Shown one piece after another: positions 1 to 5,542 of a stretch of DNA of 7,062 nt (position 1 is the stretch's first letter; every line of letters starts with the position of its first letter). The notes under the pieces were generated by a model that ran no database searches, was not told where the DNA came from, and was given only the letters and a program-made list of their open reading frames with translations. Source of the stretch: Streptococcus hyointestinalis (GTDB lineage: Bacteria; Bacillota; Bacilli; Lactobacillales; Streptococcaceae); NCBI RefSeq assembly GCF_900459405.1, contig NZ_UHFN01000005.1, positions 1 to 7,062 of the forward strand. Reading direction: 5' to 3'. Both the position numbers and the translations under genes were made by a program.

Positions 1-2717
1 ATTTCCTTTTCAATAGCTGATTGGCGCAGTTGATTGACAATGATAGAGACATCCTGATTTTCATACTTTTCCTTATGATTGATAATATCTTCAAGAACAC
101 CTTCTAGAAGAGCACCCAGTTTTGGATTATCTTCTGAATAGGCCGCTATAGTATCTTTGATTTCAGCCAGTTTCTTTTCATACTCTGCTTCGCTTTCGAC
201 ATCACCAAGAGAATCGACAAAACCACTAATCAAATCAATAATATAATCGTAATCAACAGTGATTTTATCAACAGCTACAAGCTCATAGTCATCAGTAATT
301 GTATCGTTTGCATTCCCCTCGCCTGGCTCGTCTGTTTTCAACTCTGCTAAAACATTTTTATAAACCGCCGCATAATCCTCGTATTCTTCTTGTGAAAAAT
401 GATTCTCTGTCAAAATGTGCGGGTCATAATCTGTGAAGGCTTTTAGATGATTAAATGAATGGTCTAAGCCTCTAAAGTCAGCGATAAATTGTATCTTTTG
501 CTCTTTAGACAAAGAAATAACTTCTTGAGGTGTCTCTGCTAAAAGACGAACAATTTTCAAGGAAGTAATAAACTCTTCTTTAACAGTCTCAAAGTCTTCT
601 GCTAAAGGCTCACCTTCTCCACCACGTGAATATAAGGCTTAATGCCGAATTGATAGCTTCTTTGAATGCTTGTGGTGATTGGAAAGTGACGATTTGACCG
701 TATTGTTTTTTCGTATCAAACAGGCGATTGGTACGTGAGAAAGCTTGAATTAAGTTTTGTGGAGACATCGGTTGACGATCAATGAAAAGTGTTGACAAAC
801 AAGGAACATCAAATCCCGTCAAAAGTCTATCGACAACAATAACGATATCAAGTTGCTGACTACGATTTAAGTATTTTTTCTCTTTACGTGCTAAGCGATC
901 GTTCAAATTAGCATTGTAAGCATTGATACCCGCCAGATTATAATTTGTACCAAACATATCATTATAATCGTCCAAAGCTTCTTTCATCTTATCTTGATTC
1001 AGTTTAGAAGCTTCATCGTTTTCAGTAACTGAATAAGTAATGGCAACTTTTGGAAAATCTGGGAGAGCTCGACGAATGTCCTCACTAATTTTTAGCTCGT
1101 CCTGACCAGCTTTTATCCGTTTGATAAGCTCATAATATTTTTGAGCCTGTTCGATGGAACTAACGGTAAACATAGCTTCATAGGTCTCACCTCTACCTTT
1201 TTCCATACCAAATTTGGCAAAAGATTTGTTCAAAATAACATCTAAAACTTGACGCATATGAGCTTCTTTTCCATAGGTACGCTCCTCTTCTTCTGGAGTA
1301 AGCCCGTTTTTACCAAGTGTTTCAACCATGAAACCAAGGACAGCTCCATCATGAATCGCTTCTTTGATAGTATAGCTGTGTAAACAGTCTCCGTATAAAC
1401 TGTTTTGTCGTCTGAGCTAAGTCACCTTTTTGTTCGTATTTATTATCTTCAAAAATCGGCGTTCCCGTAAATCCAAACCATAAGGAATTGGCAAAGAAAG
1501 CTTCTAACTCTCTCTTTGTCTGTGGTGTGACAGCTCTATGGCATTCGTCAACAACAAAGGCAACCTTTAAAGCTCGAATTTTGTTGTAATCTGTTGTCCC
1601 TTCTTTCAAACGTTTATTGATCATTGTTTGCATTTTTTGACGTGTGGTCACAATCATTTGACGTCTTCCGTCTGTCAATTTTTTAATCAATGCATTAACG
1701 TTTTCCGTATCATCAACATCAATCGTATCGTTATCAGCATAGGACTGAAAGGCGAGTTTTCGTTTGCACATCAAGGTCTTTCCGGTCAATTAAGAAAATA
1801 GTCTTTTCAATAGACGGAATGTCCATTAAGAGATTACGTGTGGCTTTATAGGAGGTCATAGTCTTTCCAGAGCCTGTTGTATGCCAGATAAAGCCTGATT
1901 TACCTTTTTTGGAAGCGTCACGCATGGCTTCGATAGCATGGATTTGGTAAGGTCTCAATATCAGCAATTTCTTTTTATCGTTATCCAAAACGATATATTT
2001 GGTCACCATTTCATGCGCTTCTGGAATCTTGAGTACCGCTTTTGCAAAGTCAATAAAATCTGGCACTGGTTGATTGTCATGGTCAATCCAGCCGGTTAAG
2101 AATTTTTTGTTGAGCTCATTATCTCTAGCGGCTGAAAAATACTTGGTATCAACGCCGTTACTTATGACAAACATTTGAACATTTGAGAAGAGACCACGGA
2201 ACTTGCCTTCAGCAATGTATTTCTTGATTTGATGGAATCCGTCCATATAGGAATGATCTTTGTTTTTTAATTCAATATGAATCATCGGAATTCCGTTGAT
2301 GAGTAAAGTCACGTCAAAACGACGATCACGCGCATCATCTTCGCCAAAGGCTTGATATTGATTGATGACCTCATAGACACTTGTCCCACCTGCAATATGC
2401 TCATTATTTAAGACCAGTAAATGAAGGGGCTCATTGCCACGTTGCACATGGACATACACTTGACCGTTTTCGCCGACTAGCCATTTTCCTGCATCGTAAA
2501 AAGAAGCGTGTGATAAATCATTTTTAATTTTAGCAAACTCACTATCAGTTAGACGACCATCATTTAATTTAGCTTTGTTGTTTTGTTCAAGAATATATCT
2601 GAAATTATCCCAAAGCTCCTCTTCTGTTCTAATATCTGGACGATAAGTCCATTGAGACTCGCCTTGACACAGTTGATCAATCAGTTTTTGTTCTAAAACT
2701 GATTCTAATTCTGCCAT
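1..2717 (-). pseudogene. hsdR: Type I restriction enzyme R subunit, frameshifted and cut by the window edge
   Basis: HsdR is the nuclease and DNA-translocase subunit of a type I restriction complex with HsdM and HsdS. Start ATG at 2717, with AAAGGA (2727-2732) nine bases upstream. In the first segment: a PD-(D/E)xK-type nuclease core (D135, then E149-L-K151), RPYQ at 255-258 and Walker A TTGSGKT with K285. The second segment (about 1756-1400) carries the DECH box (VVDECHRA) and FTGTP. The third (about 1397-636) carries LLTGFDVP and QAFSRTNR, helicase motif VI. The coding sequence then stays open from about 630 to base 1, so some 904 codons are visible; the family usually has about 1000, so the C-terminus lies outside. 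Single extra bases at 1757-1760, 1397-1409 and 628-636 each shift the frame by one; the three together restore it. Premature stops at 1734-1736 and 1349-1351 follow the first two. Family identity is secure. Non-function is inferred, and sequencing error is the alternative. Confidence 0.93.
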
Positions 2718-2723
2718 AATCTC

Positions 2724-2800
2724 TTATCCTTTCTTTGGAAACATGTTTTGTAACATGAATTTTTTCAATTCTTTTAACTGTTCACACTTACGTTCCCGCG
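2724..2800 (-). pseudogene. hsdS: C-terminal remnant of type I specificity subunit HsdS
   Basis: Reading leftwards from the edge of the IS30 element gives RERKCEQLKELKKFMLQNMF followed by PKKG and a TAA stop at 2724-2726. This is the typical end of HsdS, the subunit that chooses the DNA target: a charged helix running into a 'LKK..LQ.MFP' tail. The stop lies six bases before the hsdR start, and the hsdR ribosome binding site lies within its last codons, as expected for a coupled hsdS-hsdR operon. All upstream coding sequence, including both target-recognition domains, is missing because the IS30 left end begins at about 2801. I do not see the rest of hsdS on the far side of the element. The family call comes from the tail motif plus gene order, since only about 25 codons remain. 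Confidence 0.75.
2727..2732 (-). promoter_or_regulatory. Ribosome binding site of hsdR
   Basis: AAAGGA on the minus strand, nine bases before ATG 2717. It overlaps the last codons of hsdS and so supports both the hsdR start and translational coupling of hsdR to hsdS. Confidence 0.7.
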
Positions 2801-2821
2801 TTGTAAAATGAAGTGCAACAA
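2801..2821 (+). repeat. Left terminal inverted repeat of the IS30-family element
   Basis: Pairs with 4828-4848 at 18 of 21 positions, starting TTGT and ending in the core AAGTGCAACAA. It sits directly against the hsdS remnant. Confidence 0.8.
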
Positions 2822-2838
2822 AAAAAGACATGCTCGTC

Positions 2839-2847
2839 TGATATACT
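2839..2847 (+). promoter_or_regulatory. Candidate extended -10 promoter for the IS30 transposase
   Basis: TGATATACT matches an extended -10 element (TG, one base, TATACT). It lies about 30 bases before the transposase start, just inside the left inverted repeat. No good -35 hexamer is present at the right distance, which extended -10 promoters can tolerate. Inferred from sequence only. Confidence 0.4.
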
Positions 2848-2876
2848 AGAATTCCCCAACTCAGTATAGAAAGCAG

Positions 2877-3572
2877 ATGAACATGTCCACTAATCATTCT
2901 ACCAAAAAATCGTTATACTCACACCTTTCAGCCTCTGAACGCGGAGAAATCAGCGCCTATCTCAAGATGGGCAAAACCCCTCTGAGATTGCTCGTCTGCT
3001 TGGGCGTCATCGCTCAACCATCAGTCGTGAAATCAAACGAGGAAGTGTTTCTCAGGTTCAAGATAAGAACGGGAAACGAATCTACTCAACGGTTTACTTT
3101 CCAGATAGTGGTCAACGTGTTTATGAAACCAATCGTCGAAAAAGTGCCTATCATAAACTATCATACTGCTCCCAGACCTTCTTCAAGGAACTTGAGAAAG
3201 CCCTGAAAACGAAACCTCGTTGTCACAGTGTCGATAGCTTTGTTCAAACTTACCGAGAAAAACATCCACTGGAAGTTATCCCTTCCACCAAGACAGTGTA
3301 TCGTTACATCAAAGACGGACTGTTGAGGGTTAAACCGATTGATTTACCTAAGATGGTGTGCATCCGAAAACGGTCTAAAGTAAGGCCTAAGGCCACGAAG
3401 AAAATCTTAGGAAAATCCATTGAAGAACGTCCAGAAACTATTACTAATCGCTCTGAATTTGGACATTGGGAGATTGATTTGGTTCTTGGCAAGAAAACCA
3501 AAGGTGAAGCTGTTGTCATGACCCTAGTAGAGCGTCAAACACGATTTGCCATCGCTGTAAAACTGGCTAATA
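2877..3572 (+). pseudogene. IS30-family transposase, 5' part (frameshifted, then split by IS630)
   Basis: The N-terminal two thirds of an IS30-family DDE transposase, which cuts and joins the element's ends. ATG 2877 is chosen; ATG 2883, two codons on, is equally possible. The N-terminal helix-turn-helix reads LSASERGEISAYLKMGKTP in the first frame. It continues after a one-base deletion in the C run at 2977-2980 as SEIARLLGRHRSTISREIKR, a typical IS30 DNA-binding segment. From 2981 the frame is open to the IS630 junction and includes HWEIDLVLGKKTKGE, carrying the first catalytic aspartate, and VERQTRFAIAVKLAN. The native frame would stop early because of the deletion, and the IS630 insertion separates the first catalytic residue from the other two, so this copy should be dead twice over. 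Joined with 4469-4800 it makes 342 residues. Confidence 0.9.
3571..3572. repeat. TA target duplication, left copy
   Basis: TA directly before the IS630 left end, repeated at 4467-4468. Keeping one copy restores the IS30 reading frame (GCT AAT AAA CAA), which fixes the exact insertion point. TA targeting is standard for the IS630/Tc1 group. Confidence 0.85.
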
Positions 3573-3597
3573 TAGTTTGTTAGTTTCTATATAGTAT
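3573..3597 (+). repeat. Left terminal inverted repeat of the IS630 element
   Basis: Begins TAGTTTGTTAGTTT and pairs with the reverse complement of 4442-4466; mismatches fall at positions 6, 7, 15, 16 and 18 of 25. Confidence 0.8.
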
Positions 3598-3613
3598 GTG
3601 TTATACTATACTT

Positions 3614-3943
3614 ATGAAAAGTTACGGAATAGATTTTAGAAAACGAGTTATTAATTATGTAGAGGCTGGTCATTCCAAAAAAGAAACGTGTCAGTTATTT
3701 GGAATTAGCACTAATACACTGTATCTGTGGGAGAAACAACTCAAAGAACTAGGTCATTTGGAGCGCCAAAAAAGAAAACCAAGCCCTCGCAAATTGCCAT
3801 TGGATAAGTTAGAAGCCTATGTCAAGGAACATCCAGATGCTTTCTTAAGGGAAATTGCAGAGCATTTTGACTGTAGTATTCCCTCAGTTTGGGCTGCCTT
3901 AAAAAAACTGAACATCACTTTAAAAAAAGACCACAACCTATAA
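3614..3943 (+). CDS. IS630-family transposase, N-terminal ORF (DNA-binding part)
   Basis: Encodes the DNA-binding half of the IS630 transposase. I prefer ATG 3614 (MKSYGIDFRKRVI) to ATG 3596, because the latter lies in the terminal repeat and IS630 proteins usually begin close to the 'DFRKRV' motif. The first helix-turn-helix spans about residues 12-40 (VEAGHSKKETCQLFGIS..TLYLW). A second HTH-like region follows at about 70-100 (LREIAEHFDCSIPSVWAALKKLNI). The frame ends at TAA 3941-3943, shortly after a run of seven A (3922-3928). The catalytic half lies in the next frame, so this ORF alone makes at most a DNA-binding protein. A full enzyme of about 282 residues needs a frame change at the A run. 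Confidence 0.85.
   Translation: MKSYGIDFRKRVINYVEAGHSKKETCQLFGISTNTLYLWEKQLKELGHLERQKRKPSPRKLPLDKLEAYVKEHPDAFLREIAEHFDCSIPSVWAALKKLNITLKKDHNL
3922..3928 (+). other. A7 run: likely recoding or slippage site joining the IS630 transposase frames
   Basis: Context CTTTAAAAAAAGACC. The first frame reads TTA AAA AAA GAC and stops 12 bases later; the second reads AAA AAG ACC ACA ACC TAT and is open from 3924. Loss of one A, or gain of two, in the transcript would fuse the frames, as would a +1 or -2 ribosomal shift. A simple -1 shift does not lead to the catalytic frame. IS630-family elements are known to express split transposases through such sites; the mechanism here is inferred. Confidence 0.5.
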
Positions 3944-4463
3944 AGAACAAGATAGCGAAAAGGTGAGACGCTATCTTGATGTTTTAGCCTGCTTTCCAAA
4001 CACCCCTATTGTTTATATTGATGAGACTGGCATTGATACTTATCTTTATCGTCACAAAGCTAGAGCACCTCGAGGGGAGAAAGTATACGACAAGGTAAGT
4101 GGACGCAGATTCGAAAGAATTTCGGTAGTAGCTGGTCAAATTGGTTCTAAAATTATAGCCCCCTTGCTTTATCATGGAACGATGACAGCGGAATTATTTA
4201 TCAAGTGGTATCAGGAGCAGCTATTGCCATCCTTGATAGAACCCCATGTCATCATTATGGATAATGCAGCTTTTCACCCCAAGAAACAACTAGATGAGCT
4301 TGCAGTGGCTAAGGGACACTATTTTCTTCCGCTTCCACCTTATTCCCCTGAACTCAATCCCATCGAACAGTTTTGGGCTACTCTAAAAAGAAAGGTGACT
4401 GAATTGTTAAGAACAGGTCGTTCTGTTCAGTCTGCTTTGGAATACTATTTTAAAACTAAATAA
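3924..4463 (+). CDS. IS630-family transposase, catalytic ORF (DDE domain)
   Basis: Carries the DDE nuclease domain of the IS630 transposase. The frame is open from 3924; the earliest independent start is GTG 3963, which has no convincing ribosome binding site, so expression as a fusion with the upstream ORF is more likely. Counting GTG 3963 as residue 1, the triad is D20 (VYIDETGID), D100 (IIMDNAAFHPK) and E135 (SPELNPIEQFWATLKRK). The last two are separated by 34 residues, the DD34E spacing of this family. No stops or missing catalytic residues are visible. The stop lies in the right terminal repeat. The element may therefore still be active if the frames are joined. Confidence 0.88.
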   Translation, partial: KKTTTYKEQDSEKVRRYLDVLACFPNTPIVYIDETGIDTYLYRHKARAPRGEKVYDKVSGRRFERISVVAGQIGSKIIAPLLYHGTMTAELFIKWYQEQLLPSLIEPHVIIMDNAAFHPKKQLDELAVAKGHYFLPLPPYSPELNPIEQFWATLKRKVTELLRTGRSVQSALEYYFKTK

Positions 4464-4466
4464 CTA
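4442..4466 (-). repeat. Right terminal inverted repeat of the IS630 element
   Basis: On the minus strand it begins TAGTTATTTAGTTTT and matches the left repeat at 20 of 25 positions. It contains the stop of the transposase. Confidence 0.8.
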
Positions 4467-4468
4467 TA
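4467..4468. repeat. TA target duplication, right copy
   Basis: Second TA copy, immediately after the IS630 right end; the IS30 transposase frame resumes at 4469. Confidence 0.85.
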
Positions 4469-4800
4469 AACAAGCAGAAACCATCAATAGGGCTGTTAAG
4501 AGCTTACTGTCGCAGTACCCTATTCGCTCCATCACATCGGACAATGGCTCAGAGTTCAGTAGCTTGTCAGACTTAAAAGGTGTGGAAGTCTATTTTGCCC
4601 ATCCTTATGCTTCTCATGAAAGAGGAACAAATGAAAATTTCAATGGTCTCTTGAGAGAGTTTCTCCCAAAAGGTGTTTCTCTTAACTCACTAACGACAGA
4701 AGAACTCAATCACTACGTCTCTGCTATCAATGACAGACCTAGACGACTTCACAAGTATAAAACCGCAAATATTTTGTTTGGGCTAGCCCAAACAGCTTAA
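4469..4800 (+). pseudogene. IS30-family transposase, 3' part (catalytic D and E)
   Basis: Continuation of the transposase interrupted at 3572, read in frame as AA-CAA-GCA-GAA-ACC and so on. It contains the second catalytic aspartate (SITSDNGSEF) and the glutamate region (YASHERGTNENFNGLLREF), both typical of the IS30 DDE domain, and ends at TAA 4798-4800. An ATG start at 4564 gives a 78-residue ORF, but nothing suggests it is a separate gene. The stretch from 4801 to the right inverted repeat is short and non-coding. Confidence 0.9.
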
Positions 4801-4827
4801 CCTCTGGAGCTCTAGTTATCAATGAAC

Positions 4828-4848
4828 TTGTTGCACTTGACTTGACAA
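4828..4848 (-). repeat. Right terminal inverted repeat of the IS30-family element
   Basis: Reverse complement of the left repeat with three mismatches. On the plus strand it ends with TTGACTTGACAA, which places a TTGACA hexamer (4842-4847) pointing out of the element. Confidence 0.8.
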
Positions 4849-4868
4849 GTGGGGATTTATTCTATTAT
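4842..4868 (+). promoter_or_regulatory. Candidate hybrid promoter: IS30 outward -35 with a flanking -10
   Basis: A perfect TTGACA (4842-4847) in the right IS30 repeat is followed, after 15 bases, by TATTAT (4863-4868) in the flanking DNA. The spacing is shorter than the ideal 17, so strength is uncertain. It would transcribe the coiled-coil gene at 4931. Outward -35 boxes in IS ends are well known; activity here is inferred. Confidence 0.35.
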
Positions 4869-4930
4869 CTTTAACATTTGAATAATATGAACTCTGGGAT
4901 TTAGCTGATGATAGTTTTTGCCATATTAAG

Positions 4931-5500
4931 ATGTTTGAATCAAAAGTTGACAAAGTTGAATTGTTATTGGCACAGGAAGAAGCTGTAAATGCTATCAACG
5001 AACAATTATTAAAGGATATTGGAATTAAAGAGGATAAGAATTACCTATTTACAAAAGATTTTAAAGTGGAAGAACGTGGACTAATTGGAAAAAAAGAAAA
5101 ATTCGCTGTTGTACCTTTGAAAATTTTTGAAAAAATGTTATATCAAGTAAATACTAAACCTATGAAACAAATTTTAGACGATTTTATTGATAAAGTCTTT
5201 AACAATAGTATAGTCAAAGGATTGAAACAGAAAATTAGCCAGTTGACAGGCGAATTAAAAAGAGCCAGGGAGCAGCTTCAACATGAGAGGTCAGTACGAA
5301 TTGCTGAACAAAAAGAAGCTAAGAAAAAAATGGATTCACTATTGAAAGAAGTCCAACCTGCAATAAACCTTTACGACAATTTTCAAAAATATCTCACAGA
5401 AAATGATAAGAAAAAAGTATTTGAACGTATCGAAAAACACAAAAAGTTACACCGAGAACAAATAAGTAAAAATCGCAATACAAATGATTATGAACGTTAA
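4931..5500 (+). CDS. Coiled-coil protein, possible C-terminal remnant of a MobV/Pre-like relaxase
   Basis: I do not recognise this protein firmly. It has 189 residues, is very rich in Lys and Glu, and has no signal peptide or membrane segment. Residues 49-70 (RGLIGKKEKFAVVPLKIFEK) resemble the 'K-K-S/G-L-F-S-K-E-K-Y-V-x-I-P' hinge that precedes the coiled coil in MobV/Pre mobilisation proteins as I remember them. A strong heptad-like helix follows at about 94-141, then a basic tail. The MobV catalytic N-terminal domain is absent. ATG 4931 has no usable ribosome binding site, and the same frame is open upstream to 4886 (YELWDLADDSFCHIK), so this is probably the tail of a larger gene truncated near the IS30 end. 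It ends inside the terminator hairpin. Alternative: an unrelated coiled-coil protein from a mobile element. Confidence 0.55.
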   Translation: MFESKVDKVELLLAQEEAVNAINEQLLKDIGIKEDKNYLFTKDFKVEERGLIGKKEKFAVVPLKIFEKMLYQVNTKPMKQILDDFIDKVFNNSIVKGLKQKISQLTGELKRAREQLQHERSVRIAEQKEAKKKMDSLLKEVQPAINLYDNFQKYLTENDKKKVFERIEKHKKLHREQISKNRNTNDYER

Positions 5501-5531
5501 AAAGTGCAGAGAACAGTACTCTGCACTTTTT
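5499..5531. terminator. Bidirectional rho-independent terminator
   Basis: Perfect 13-bp stem AAAAAGTGCAGAG / CTCTGCACTTTTT (5499-5511 and 5519-5531) around a 7-base loop. A T run follows on the plus strand and, by symmetry of the A/T-rich stem base, also on the minus strand. It lies between the convergent coiled-coil gene, whose stop codon it overlaps, and the methyltransferase gene, so it can end both transcripts. Confidence 0.88.
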
Positions 5532-5542
5532 AATTTATTTAA

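Larger units (their letters stand above)
3573..4466 (+). mobile_element. IS630-family insertion sequence (IS630-Spn1-like), apparently intact
   Basis: An 894-bp element flanked by a TA duplication and ending in imperfect inverted repeats (20 of the outer 25 positions match, both starting TAGTT). It carries two overlapping transposase frames, the second ending inside the right repeat (stop at 4461-4463). It lies inside the IS30 transposase gene in the same orientation, so it arrived after the IS30 element. Size, TA target and split transposase fit the streptococcal IS630-Spn1 group; the exact name is from memory. Confidence 0.9.
2801..4848 (+). mobile_element. IS30-family insertion sequence (IS1239-like), interrupted by an IS630 element
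   Basis: The element is bounded by imperfect inverted repeats at 2801-2821 and 4828-4848 (18 of 21 positions match, shared core AAGTGCAACAA). It encodes one transposase of the IS30 family. Subtracting the nested IS630 element and one TA leaves about 1.15 kb, a normal IS30-family size. The outer limits could be off by a few bases. The flanking triplets (GCG left, GTG right) show no clear target duplication, and the flanks belong to different genes (hsdS tail and a coiled-coil gene). This suggests a deletion or rearrangement at the element after insertion. The name IS1239-like is from memory of the transposase sequence; the family call is firm. Confidence 0.85.

Noticed and set aside
628..1760. 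Phase-variable switching of hsdR through simple repeats
   Set aside because: The shift sites are runs of only three or four identical bases or a short TATA stretch, too short for slipped-strand phase variation.
610..1789. The two inner hsdR ORFs (610-1329 and 1349-1789) as separate genes
   Set aside because: They contain consecutive helicase motifs of one HsdR protein, and their ATG starts are internal methionines or chance codons; single-base shifts explain the split.
3984..4175. Minus-strand ORFs inside the IS630 and IS30 transposase genes
   Set aside because: They overlap catalytic transposase coding sequence and show no family features; treated as shadows.
4849..4930. Missing part of hsdS to the right of the IS30 element
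   Set aside because: The minus-strand frames here do not read as the helical linker or target-recognition domain of HsdS.
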